Assembly (NCBI RefSeq): GCF_003545805.1
Contig: NZ_NMQR01000040.1
Span: 1 to 32,263, forward strand
DNA length: 32,263 bases
Reading direction: 5' to 3'
Source: Photorhabdus sp. CRCIA-P01
GTDB taxonomy: Bacteria; Pseudomonadota; Gammaproteobacteria; Enterobacterales; Enterobacteriaceae
The position numbers were made by a program, and so were the translations under genes. Shown here in pieces: positions 19,386 to 27,446 of the stretch. The notes below the pieces were generated by a model that ran no database searches, was not told the origin of the DNA, and saw nothing but the letters and a program-made list of their open reading frames with translations. Every line of letters begins with the position of its first letter. Position 1 is the first letter of the stretch.

Positions 19386-22300
19386 TTAGTTAAACTCGAA
19401 GGTTCCCTTAGCCGGCAGCGCTTTACCCGCCTCGAACAGGCTCTGTTCTTCCGGCTTATTGCCGTGTGGCCGGGTAAAGCGGGGTAGCGTACTTTTGTTA
19501 CTAAATGACTGAATATCGGTCCATGTGCCGTTGCTTTCGAGATCCTGCAAGCTCTCTTGCAGCTTCTGACGGGCCTCTTCCGGTTCCATCGCCATGATGC
19601 CGCCCTTCTTGTTGCCTGTTAGTTGCTTATCTGTGTTGTTCAGCGCGTTGTAACTTAACAGTGCTGCGCCGGAAACATAGGGCAACGGGGCTTTCCAGCG
19701 GAAGGTACAGTTCAGATTAGTGTCATTTTCCAGAGTACAGCTCAGCTGACGTGGGTCGCCTAACGCCGGCCCGGCCAGCAGGACATTGTGCGTACTAAGT
19801 TGTGCCTTCAGTGAATAGTTCGCCTCTGCCGGCATGGGGAGGGGCTGTTCGCTGGTAAAGCGGGCAATATCACCCTGTTTGTCTTTAAAGCGCAGCGGGA
19901 TGGTGCTGCTGCCGGTTTGCAGGGTGACGGAATCGCTCTGCTGACCATTTTTCACCGCCACAGTAATATTCATCTTATTGCCGTCGATGATGGTCTGATC
20001 TTTAGCATCGAGAGGCAGAATGGCGATATCTCCGCGGGCGATTTTCTCCACGCGTTTATTTTCGGTGGTGGTGCTATTCTTGCTGACAATGCGTGCGCGG
20101 GTATCCTGACCGATGATCTTGTCATTTTGGGACATGGTCAGCGTCACCGGAGATGGCGAGGCACTGATGTCATGATCCACCATCACCGGAACGCTCAGCG
20201 AGTAGCTGCCGTCGGGTTTCAGCAGGAAGTGGTCCTGCAAAATGTCGCTATGTTGTTTACCATCCCAGCTGTTATTCACCTCGCTGTTACAGGCTTTGCC
20301 GTCATTGCAGAACAGCTGAATGGGGTATTTCGCGGCGCGTTGTAGCCCCGGTGGCAGGGTGATGTTCATCGCCGTTGCCTGAATGCCCTCTTTTGTCGCC
20401 AGCTTGTCAGCAGTGAGACGACTGTTGAAATTCACTTTCAGCGTTAGTGGTTCTTTTTGACCCGGAGAGAAGGCCAGTGGCTCGCTGTTATTTATCTCCA
20501 TGTGGTAGGCCTCTTTTGCCGGGTAGAGATCCGGCCCCAGCTCAATGGTGAATTTGCCGGGTTGTAAGGCGGGTTCTTTAACCACATCGACGTTATCTCC
20601 GGCAAAGCTGCCCAGCGCTTCTATAGTGGCAAAAGTACGGGCGGGATCGTGAGAGCTTCGTGTGACGGTAAGGGGTATCTTCAGTGTGCTGCTCTGGTCA
20701 TGTTCCAGTGCGGCGCTACTGCCGCTGGTCATAAATGCCTTGTTTGTGTGGCCATCCCAGTCTTTATTTTTGGTGTCTGGCTGACCAGCTACCTCCAGCG
20801 TGCCAGTACCCGCCTTATCCGCGTCTAAGTTGTTATCCAGCGTCACTGTTAATGCGGTGAGTTTCCCTTTGTAGCGGTTATTCAGTTTACCGTTAGTACG
20901 CCCTTGCAGGGTGTAACTGGCAGGAACGGTAAACCGGCTACCGTGGTGATAGACCTTGTCTGTCAGCGATCCCTCTTCAGGAGAAAACTTGCCCTCCAGA
21001 CTGAGTAGCGGGGTGATGGTGATTTGTTTATCAGCCAGTGTGTAGTTGCTGCTGAAGATCCCTTCACGGTTGCTACCCGTCATATGGACCATCGCCGTGG
21101 TGGTTTCCATCAGATTGCTGTTGGCTTGTAACCGCCAGTTACCTTGCTGATCGATGGTGGACAGGTCAGCCCGACAGCCATCACTGCCATTACTTTTCCA
21201 GCCTGAAAGGCACTGGTTACTTTGCAGATTACTGTCGGTGGTGGTTTGCGCTAGCGCATCAGGAAAATCACCGTTGCCCGTCGCGGGGCGACCGATTAAT
21301 CGTGCGCTGGTGGTCAGCGTAAAGGTCTTACCTGGGCGCAGTTTGTCATCTTTTTTGTCATCAAGTGAAATCTCGCCGAACTGACCAGAGAAATCGCTGC
21401 GTTTGGCAATGCGTGGCCCGTAACGTGTGATGGTGAAACCGTGCTGAATGGGGATATCTTTAACCGGATAGTAGTGATAATCACTGTCTGGATTACTGCC
21501 TATATTGCAGGTGCCTTTGTAATCACGAGAATCGCCGTAACGTTGGTAATTGCCATCCTTGCTATCAGCGTGGGAGCTGTGTAGATCAGATGAATCAAGC
21601 TGGATAGACTGAGACAAGCTATTGTTGTATTTGCTGTAAGTGTAGGTTCTGCCGTTGATATCGCAGGTATCAAAAGGCATTAGTGTGTCGAAATGATCGG
21701 TGGTTACTCCAATGTAATAGCGGGTGTTACGTCCCCAGTCTGCATACTGGTCGGCGGCGGTAGTACTGTGATCGGTGCTGCTACTGGTACTCAGCGTAAA
21801 ACGTGGCACGCCGGGTTGTGCCTTATTGCGGTGAATTTTTAGTTTCTCCTGGATAAGGTGGGTATATTTTTGATTGGTTTTACTGGTCAGGGCACAGGTG
21901 GCCGTTAAATTCAACTCAATTTCCGGGCGCAAAAGGAGTGTATTCAGGATTGCATTATGATTATTGTCAGTCTGTACTTTAAACTTCTTTTGTTTGCTGT
22001 CATATACAATGGATTGATCAACAGCCTTAATATCACGTTCATTTCCGTCAAGATAATATTCACAGTTTTTCACTTGATTGAATTGAGCAGTTTCATTCAG
22101 TATGGCAGGCGTTATTCTTAGCGATTTAGTTGTGTATAGTGGATAATAGGTGTTGTCATTTGTCCTGGAGACAGGACGATCGCTGGTAGTATCGATAGCA
22201 TTAAATGATAATTTAGAAACCGATCTAGGTTTTATCTCAAAGTAGTAGTCGTACTTGTTTGAATTATTTTCACAGATCCTGTCATTATCATACGTAGGAG

Positions 22301-22838
22301 TAGGGTGAAAGTTTTCACGCATGTTGTTAAAAATCGCTTGCAACATATCTTGCAGGTTGGAAAAACTACGGGCATCTACACCTTGATGACAAAATCTTAT
22401 TAAATATTTTCCTGTTTGATTGAACTTAAAAGATACAGGAGGGTTATGTCCACTAAAACGATCGGCTGTTCCTTGAGGGTCATCTATAAATCCGGAGTTG
22501 AACTGCTGTAAATTCTTATTGCAAAACTTGTTATTACCATGAAGCGTGCCGAGTACTCCCATGACTAACACATTATTATTATCGAGATCGTGACGGTAAA
22601 GTGTTACATATTCATTCTCTTCGATTTGCCAGTTACTGGTGTACACCCATAGATTATCTTTAATCTCTTGCCCTACATCAAACTGGCACGTGGATTTAAT
22701 ATCCTTATCCTTAGTGGTACAATTCCTTAAATCACTATCATTTCCCTCGCCGAATTTAACGAAAGCCCCGGAGACCTCACCTGCAGTGAGTATACTTATT
22801 GATAACAAAAGTAAACTTACAATTGATCGAATGTTCAT
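19386..22838 (-). CDS. large secreted protein of unknown function, first gene of the Tc operon
   Basis: Family not recognised; 1150 residues. The start at 22838 follows GGAG with 5-6 nt spacing. The N-terminus MNIRSIVSLLLLSISILTAG is a Sec signal peptide, probably cleaved near VSG-AF. The N-terminal part (to about residue 470) is Asn/Asp/Tyr-rich with several Cys (LRNCTTKDKDIKSTCQF, NNKFCNKNL, LIRFCHQG), and its DNA is visibly richer in A+T than the rest. From about residue 600 on there are repeated beta-rich units whose closing motif (SSTLKIPLTVTR, SYSLSVPVMVDHD with VTLTMSQND) matches units inserted in TcA. The C-terminus (LNCTFRWKAPLPY, then LPAKGTFEFN) matches that of the 425-residue protein after tcA. 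The stop is 68 bp before tcA. I infer a Tc-associated exported partner, perhaps binding TcA or host surfaces as Chi1/Chi2 do in the Yersinia complex; no chitinase motif is seen. Confidence 0.75.
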   Translation of the reverse strand: MNIRSIVSLLLLSISILTAGEVSGAFVKFGEGNDSDLRNCTTKDKDIKSTCQFDVGQEIKDNLWVYTSNWQIEENEYVTLYRHDLDNNNVLVMGVLGTLHGNNKFCNKNLQQFNSGFIDDPQGTADRFSGHNPPVSFKFNQTGKYLIRFCHQGVDARSFSNLQDMLQAIFNNMRENFHPTPTYDNDRICENNSNKYDYYFEIKPRSVSKLSFNAIDTTSDRPVSRTNDNTYYPLYTTKSLRITPAILNETAQFNQVKNCEYYLDGNERDIKAVDQSIVYDSKQKKFKVQTDNNHNAILNTLLLRPEIELNLTATCALTSKTNQKYTHLIQEKLKIHRNKAQPGVPRFTLSTSSSTDHSTTAADQYADWGRNTRYYIGVTTDHFDTLMPFDTCDINGRTYTYSKYNNSLSQSIQLDSSDLHSSHADSKDGNYQRYGDSRDYKGTCNIGSNPDSDYHYYPVKDIPIQHGFTITRYGPRIAKRSDFSGQFGEISLDDKKDDKLRPGKTFTLTTSARLIGRPATGNGDFPDALAQTTTDSNLQSNQCLSGWKSNGSDGCRADLSTIDQQGNWRLQANSNLMETTTAMVHMTGSNREGIFSSNYTLADKQITITPLLSLEGKFSPEEGSLTDKVYHHGSRFTVPASYTLQGRTNGKLNNRYKGKLTALTVTLDNNLDADKAGTGTLEVAGQPDTKNKDWDGHTNKAFMTSGSSAALEHDQSSTLKIPLTVTRSSHDPARTFATIEALGSFAGDNVDVVKEPALQPGKFTIELGPDLYPAKEAYHMEINNSEPLAFSPGQKEPLTLKVNFNSRLTADKLATKEGIQATAMNITLPPGLQRAAKYPIQLFCNDGKACNSEVNNSWDGKQHSDILQDHFLLKPDGSYSLSVPVMVDHDISASPSPVTLTMSQNDKIIGQDTRARIVSKNSTTTENKRVEKIARGDIAILPLDAKDQTIIDGNKMNITVAVKNGQQSDSVTLQTGSSTIPLRFKDKQGDIARFTSEQPLPMPAEANYSLKAQLSTHNVLLAGPALGDPRQLSCTLENDTNLNCTFRWKAPLPYVSGAALLSYNALNNTDKQLTGNKKGGIMAMEPEEARQKLQESLQDLESNGTWTDIQSFSNKSTLPRFTRPHGNKPEEQSLFEAGKALPAKGTFEFN

Positions 22839-22871
22839 ATTTTCTCCGCTTAAGTTCCATCGCGCAATATA

Positions 22872-23009
22872 TTATTGTTGACTTATCAAAATAATTTTGT
22901 CGCTTATCCCCAGTGATGCAGCCGCTTTAGCGACCCTGTAGTCCTGCTCAGTCATCAGGGAGACGACTTCCTTTTTAAACTCAGGGGTAAATTTTCATTT
23001 CTGGTTCAC
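22872..23009 (-). pseudogene. remnant of IS3-family transposase OrfA
   Basis: Reading down from a GTG at 23009 gives VNQK, an in-frame TGA, then KFTPEFKKEVVSLMTEQDYRVAKAAASLGIS, the helix-turn-helix start of IS3-family OrfA proteins. The usual sequence at the stop is K-R-K, so TGA probably replaced an arginine codon. Similarity stops after LGIS near 22905, and the frame closes at 22872, only 34 bp before the start of the Tc operon's first gene. The rest of OrfA is missing. Confidence 0.75.
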
Positions 23010-23046
23010 TAAACACCTCCATTTTGGATGTAAGTTTAGTGCCCTG

Positions 23047-23091
23047 ATTATTCGACCACATCAATAAGGTTAGGTGGTCTTTTTGTAGTGG

Positions 23092-23092
<1 letters not shown>
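23047..23092. repeat. abutted ends of two IS3-family copies
   Basis: GACCAC at 23053-23058 and GTGGTC at 23073-23078 form an inverted repeat, followed on the plus strand by TTTTT. One side continues into the OrfA remnant, the other into the OrfB tail. In transcription order the OrfB tail comes before the OrfA head, so these are the right end of one copy and the left end of another, about 14 bp apart. The hairpin with its T-run could also act as a plus-strand terminator. Confidence 0.5.
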
Positions 23093-23265
<173 letters not shown>

Positions 23266-24226
23266 TCAGACGGATCTCACCTGCTTACGGACAGAATGGG
23301 GGCGGGCTACCGACAGCAGTCGATTCAGTACCGCCACACCGATGACAGCCTCCGTCTTCTGAGCCGCAAAACCCCGGGCACGCAGCCGGGAACCGATGAG
23401 GGTTTTCCAGCAGGCCATCATCGTTTCCGCTAACGCCCGTTTTCCATACCCCACGGCCTTCTGCCACGCCAGCCGTCCCTTATCCTGTATCGTGGCCAGG
23501 TGCCGGTCACGCTGCCCCGGCGGGTCGGTGCTTTCCTCTGGCACTGCAGTTGAGCGCGGTGGGATGGCGACAGTGATGTTTTCACCATGACCGGCAATGA
23601 CGCTGTACGTGGGGCGACCATCGTAAGCTCCGTCAGCCGTGACCTGCGTGTCTGTGCCGTCAGTCTGGCTGAGCAATGGCCTCACCTGCGACGGGTCATC
23701 GGTATGTGAGTCAGTCAGGGTATAAGCCACGATGCTGAAGTTATCCGCATCCACGGCCAGATGGAGCTTACGCCAGTCGCGCCGGGCGCGGACACCGTGC
23801 TTTTCCTCCAGCCACTGGCCGGCGCCGTAAACTTTCAATCCGGTGCTGTCGATAAGGATATGAAGCTTGCCTTCAGCGGGGATGCGCGGGAGAGGCGGTA
23901 AAGTGGTGGCTCGTCTGCTGACCGTGGTGTGGTCAGGTACCGTAAGGGGCAGATTCATCAGACTGATGACGGATGCCATGAGACCTTCAGCCTGGCGCAG
24001 GGGTATCCGGAAGGCGGTGCGCAGCATCAGGCAGGTCTGGATGGCGGGCCTGGCCGCCGGGCGTGGTGCGGGCGGAAGCCTTCCACAGGGCAATGGCCTC
24101 CGGGGTGAGCCAGAGCGTCAGACTGCCACGTTGTTTAAGGCCATTTTCGTACTCAGGCCAGTTGGTGACGGTGAATTTGGCTTTGGGAATATGATGACGC
24201 TTTCCGGCGTTATGTTTATGTGGCAT
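23266..24226 (-). pseudogene. IS903-group transposase, broken by a +1 frameshift
   Basis: Translation starts at 24226 with MPHKHNAGKRHHIPKAKF, then VTNWPEYENGLKQRGSLTLW as in IS903-type transposases. Near 24053 the frame shifts: the first frame runs on as QARHPDLPDAAHRLPD to a stop at 23987, while the correct continuation RPAIQTCLMLRTAFRIPL lies in the next frame. One extra C in the GGCGGCCAGG stretch explains it. The second frame is intact to 23266 and keeps the DDE residues: D in LIDSTGLKVYG, D in VTADGAYDGR, and E in KRALAETMM. Programmed frameshifting is unlikely, because IS903-group elements use one frame and there is no slippery A-run. Confidence 0.88.
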
Positions 24227-24273
24227 GGGTTCGTATCCGTGGAAATCCACAACCACAATGACATAACTTAGCC

Positions 24274-24290
24274 ATCCGTGCACCAACGCC
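24274..24290 (-). repeat. right terminal inverted repeat of the IS903-group element
   Basis: Read on the minus strand from 24290 it is identical over 17 bp to the left end; the next inner base differs (G against A). Confidence 0.88.
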
Positions 24291-24292
24291 AT

Positions 24293-24454
24293 TTGGAACC
24301 GACATTGACGCGACATGGTTATCGTTTGAAAGATATGGTGGAGCAGTTCGACGCGAAACCTGCTGAAATCAGGGCATTATTTAACAATCAGCTCGATCCG
24401 GTGCGCACGGCTGAGTTGCGGGACCGAATGCTGTCGGTCGGGCTGCCGATATGA
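24293..24454 (+). pseudogene. C-terminal fragment of an unidentified gene cut by the IS
   Basis: Directly right of the IS, an open plus-strand frame of 53 residues reads LEPTLTRHGYRLKDMVEQF and continues through AEIRALFNNQLDPVRTAELRD to RMLSVGLPI and a stop at 24454. It looks like a real protein tail, helical and with a helix-turn-helix-like RLKDMVEQFDAKPAEIRALF, and it has no start of its own. The short-repeat array that follows suggests the tail of a transposase or other mobile-element protein. I do not recognise the family. Confidence 0.5.
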
Positions 24455-24462
24455 ATAATTTG

Positions 24463-24623
24463 ATTTGCAGTTATTGTGAGTCGGCGGCGGATAAACGCGA
24501 GCCGGAAAAGATAAATGCGAGCCCATTGTCACTTAATGTGGGCAGGCAGCACTTTTCATTTGCAGTTAATGTGAGCCGAAAAAACGGATAAATGCGAGTC
24601 GGTGGGATTTCAAACGCGAGTCG
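24463..24623 (+). repeat. array of short imperfect direct repeats, probable transposon terminus
   Basis: Two unit types alternate. Type A, TTTGCAGTTAWTGTGAGYCG, occurs at 24464-24483 and 24559-24578 (two differences), with a degenerate copy near 24530. Type B, GATAAAYGCGAGYC, occurs at 24490-24503, 24510-24523 (last bases CC) and 24587-24600, with a shortened copy CAAACGCGAGTCG at 24611-24623. Several short transposase-binding repeats at one end are typical of IS21-, Tn7- or Mu-like elements. No CRISPR-like regular spacing is present. Confidence 0.6.
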
Positions 24624-24653
24624 TTACAGTTATCGGCACCAAAAGAAACTTTT

Positions 24654-24677
24654 ACCGGGCCTCATGCCCGGTTCTTT
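24654..24677. terminator. rho-independent terminator, probably bidirectional
   Basis: ACCGGGC at 24654-24660 pairs with GCCCGGT at 24666-24672 around CTCAT, followed by TCTTT on the plus strand and, on the other side, by AAAAGTTTCTTTT when read on the minus strand. It lies 35 bp beyond the TetR gene stop, so it probably ends that transcript and insulates it from the IS remnants. Confidence 0.65.
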
Positions 24678-24706
24678 ACCTTAATGTTAAAAAAATGGTC
24701 TTCTGA

Positions 24707-25327
24707 TTATTTTAGCTCCTCATTAATGGCCTGCCGAACAATCAACTTTGCGGCCCAACTCGTTAAGTCGATTATTTCATCATTTTCTAAACCAAAAGTA
24801 TCTTTCAGAATAGTCATAGCCTCTGTACCATATAAAACGGAAATCAACATAATAATCTTATGTATTGTATCATCTTTAAGCTGACCTTTTAGAGGCGCTA
24901 ACGCCGTAGAAAGTGTCTCTTTACGGTTACTTTTTTTCTTCAAAACGGGTCGTTCGGGGTTACCTTCACCGGATAAAGATTCCTGCCAGCGTAACTGAGA
25001 AATGCGTAAAGCATCCCTCATCAGCGCCTCATTGGCTTCTATTTCTTCATAGCCCCATCTTAATAATTTCTCAATATTTTCCTCTGCATCATTACCCATA
25101 GGGGGGATAACGAATGATCCAATGACTTGTTTTACAACATACTCTACAAAATCACTGTGGGTTGAAAAGTAGCTGCGCAACGTGACCTTCGCATATTCAG
25201 CTTCACTGGCAATCTCTTCAGGAGACGGAAATTTTTTTTCACGGTATAACTTCAGCGCTGAATGAGTGATACGTTCCAGGGTACGACGCCGGACTGGCGA
25301 CAGCTTTTCTTCATCAAACAGAATCAT
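24707..25327 (-). CDS. TetR-family transcriptional regulator
   Basis: The protein has 206 residues, a usual TetR length. The start at 25327 follows AAGGGG with 5 nt spacing. The N-terminal DNA-binding domain spans about residues 12-62: RRRTLERITHSALKLYREKKF, then the helix-turn-helix PSPEEIASEAEYAKVTLRSYFSTHSDFVEYV, with the usual Y-F after the recognition helix. The remainder is helical and variable, as expected for a ligand-binding and dimerisation domain; the ligand is unknown. It is divergent from the Tm-1-like gene, with 140 bp between the start codons. Its likely target is that gene and itself, through the inverted repeat at 25403-25418. It appears intact, although its probable target gene is truncated. 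Confidence 0.85.
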   Translation of the reverse strand: MILFDEEKLSPVRRRTLERITHSALKLYREKKFPSPEEIASEAEYAKVTLRSYFSTHSDFVEYVVKQVIGSFVIPPMGNDAEENIEKLLRWGYEEIEANEALMRDALRISQLRWQESLSGEGNPERPVLKKKSNRKETLSTALAPLKGQLKDDTIHKIIMLISVLYGTEAMTILKDTFGLENDEIIDLTSWAAKLIVRQAINEELK

Positions 25328-25395
25328 TTAAACCCCTTAAAATTTTAACCGTATAGCATTAATAATAAAAAATATCACTAATGATAAAAAGTAAC

Positions 25396-25424
25396 TTGCA
25401 TGTTGTAAAATATTACAATAGGTT
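25396..25424 (+). promoter_or_regulatory. candidate promoter with TetR-type operator in its spacer, upstream of the Tm-1-like gene
   Basis: TTGCAT (25396-25401) and TAGGTT (25419-25424) are separated by exactly 17 bp. The spacer contains TTGTAAAATATTACAA (25403-25418), an inverted repeat with 6-bp arms. An operator between -35 and -10 is a common TetR arrangement and would block this promoter. The -10 match is weak. Confidence 0.4.
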
Positions 25425-25467
25425 TACATCCATCTTTGAACTGGGTATGTCGCATGGGGTGAACACT

Positions 25468-26547
25468 ATGACACGATTTGTGGTTGTCGTTGGCACAGCA
25501 GACACAAAACTGGACGAGCTGGCCTGGCTGAAATGTTGTTTACACCTCGCCGGAGTTGATTCAATCATCATTGATGTGTCTACATCAACTCCCGGGAAAA
25601 ATCATCAGAATAAAAAGATAGATATTCATTCACTTCAGGTGGCTGAGTATCATCCCTCTGGCGCTGACTCCGTTTTTTGTGGCGTGCGGAATAAAGCGAT
25701 AACAGCGATGTCTGTCGCCCTCACGAATTTCCTGAACAGTTCAATCGACGATATTGCGGGGGTGATTGGTATCGGCGGCTCAGGCGGAACAGCGCTGATT
25801 ACTCCGGCTATGCAAAGCCTGCCGATCGGTTTGCCTAAAATCATGGTATCAACTATGGCGTCAGGGAATGTCTCAGCCTACGTTAGAGCCAGCGATATTG
25901 CCATGCTTTATACGGTAACCGATCTCAACGGACTAAACCGTATTTCTCGTTCAGTCTTGTCTAATGCTGCAAACATGATGGCGGGTTCTGTCAATTATTT
26001 TACGCCATTGGCTGATATTCATAAACCCGCTTTAGGGTTAACGATGTTTGGTATGACGACTCCGTGCATTAATCAGCTCACTACTGAATTAAATACTCAA
26101 TACGATTGCCTGGCTTTTCATGCTACCGGCAATGGTGGAACAAGCATGGAAAAATTGGCTAAGGACGGCAAATTAGTTTGTGTTTTAGATATTACATTAA
26201 CCGAAATTGCCGATCTGTTATTTGGGGGCGTCTTGGATTGCCCTGACACACGTTTAGACGTCATTGCAAAAAAAAGCATTCCGTGGATTGGCAGTGCTGG
26301 TGCTTTGGACATAGTTAACTTTGGCGCAAAGGACACGATTCCAGAACGTTACAGCAACAGGCTGTTTTTTGAGCACAATTCTCAGGTGACATTGATGCGA
26401 ACCACACCTGAAGAAAACTATCAGCTTGGTATCTGGATAGGCGCATTTTCCCCGCTGACCAGTTTCATCAATTGCTCAATGTTGGTTCTGGTAGCCTCTT
26501 CCAGCATCGGCGCAAACCCCGTCCCAGCGACACTCGCACCTGGCTGA
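25468..26547 (+). pseudogene. Tm-1-like ATP-binding (UPF0261) family gene, truncated at its 3' end
   Basis: The start at 25468 (MTRFVVVVGTADTKLDEL) follows GGGGTGA and matches the family's usual N-terminus; the frame upstream to 25381 looks unrelated. Conserved stretches include GIGGSGGTALITPAMQSLPIG, MVSTMASGNVSAYVRASDIAM, VTDLNGLNRISRSVLSNAAN and FFEHNSQVTLMRTTPEEN. Family proteins carry an N-terminal nucleotide-binding part and a second domain, and usually sit beside a TIM-barrel PEP-hydrolase-like partner; the exact reaction is not settled. After QLGIWI, near 26440, the sequence turns into the antisense of an ICE gene, and the frame ends by chance at 26547. About 40 native C-terminal residues and any partner gene are lost. 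Confidence 0.83.
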
Positions 26548-27431
26548 TCTTCGGTACCACCACTGGTACACTGACGACTGTCAGTACAGGTACGAACCGA
26601 ACGATCACCTAACACCCTGACTACTGCGGCGGCAGCTTCTTCACTGTTCTTGAATTTCTGGCACGCAGCACCATTACATTGACCACGGCTGACATTGGCA
26701 TGGCTATTCGTCGGTAGATTGTTCATCATATTAAAGCCGGCTTTCGCCAAATCCCGGATAGGTTGAATCGCTTTCTGCCCTTTTCCTCCCCGTTTTTCAC
26801 CCCCTATCCAGTTTGAACCTTGTGTACCGTCTGCAACCTCCATTTTTTGTGTCGTGCCAACCGCATCACCGTTGCCGGTATTCACCAACGTTTTGTATTC
26901 CTCCATCAACGCCGCTTTAGTCCATTTACTGCTATCGGAAAAATCCATCATACGCTGTGACATGTTCTGGCAACTCAGTTGTGATTTGTCGAATGCAATG
27001 CCTGCCTGTAATACACCGTTGGTCAGCATTTCATATAATCCCGGATTAGCACGCTGGATAACCATTGCCGGCAAACTGGCTACGGCCCCAGTAGCTCCCT
27101 GTATCACTTCGCCCATCAGGTTTTTAAAACCCGAAGTCAGGCCATTAAGCTGATTCCCTACCGTCGTTTTTAAATCAAAGTTACCGCACATCAGGTCACT
27201 GCTCCAACCGAGGTTTAATCCGCCCAAATGTTGCAGATTGCTGCGGGTCGCCGGCTGTGATATCACTGATCCGCCACCAATGTTGTAAAACAGTTTGTCC
27301 GATACAGCGCCATTCATGCTTTTCCCGTAACCTATCGGGCTGTCCGCAATGGCAAAACTTACCGCCTGAACAACAGGAACACTCATAAACGCCAGTGCTA
27401 CCAATACCGGCAAAAATAATCGTTGTCTCAT
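26421..27431 (-). pseudogene. ICE conjugation protein, PFL_4711 family (TIGR03755), 3' end truncated
   Basis: 336 residues with a Sec signal (MRQRLFLPVLVALAFMSVPVVQA). Conserved family text includes YYNIGGGSVI-like KLFYNIGGGSVISQ, LGWSSDLMCGNFDLKTTVGNQLNG, LSCQNMSQRMMDF and RGQCNGAACQKFKNS with paired cysteines. These TraH-like periplasmic proteins take part in the mating apparatus of PFGI-1/ICEHin1056-type elements. Relatives are, from memory, over 100 residues longer; here the protein stops with GENAPIQIPS, whose last residues are the antisense of the Tm-1-like gene. The gene starts 15 bp after the PFL_4710 homologue. The next ICE gene, normally a TraG-like protein, is absent. Confidence 0.82.
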
Positions 27432-27446
27432 CCCATGATCCCAGTA

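Noticed and set aside
22839..22930. Promoter for the Tc operon
   Set aside because: A+T-rich, with TATATT- and TTGATA-like hexamers, but no pair at 16-18 bp spacing; not strong enough to list.
23987..24093. Programmed frameshifting in the IS transposase
   Set aside because: The shift is at a GC-rich GGCGGCCAGG stretch without a slippery run, and IS903-group transposases use one frame.
24463..24623. CRISPR array
   Set aside because: Repeats are short, imperfect, of two types and unevenly spaced, and no cas genes are near.
25381..25467. N-terminal extension of the Tm-1-like protein from ATG 25381
   Set aside because: The extension overlaps the predicted promoter/operator and looks unrelated to the family, whose members begin at MTR-VVVVGTADTK.
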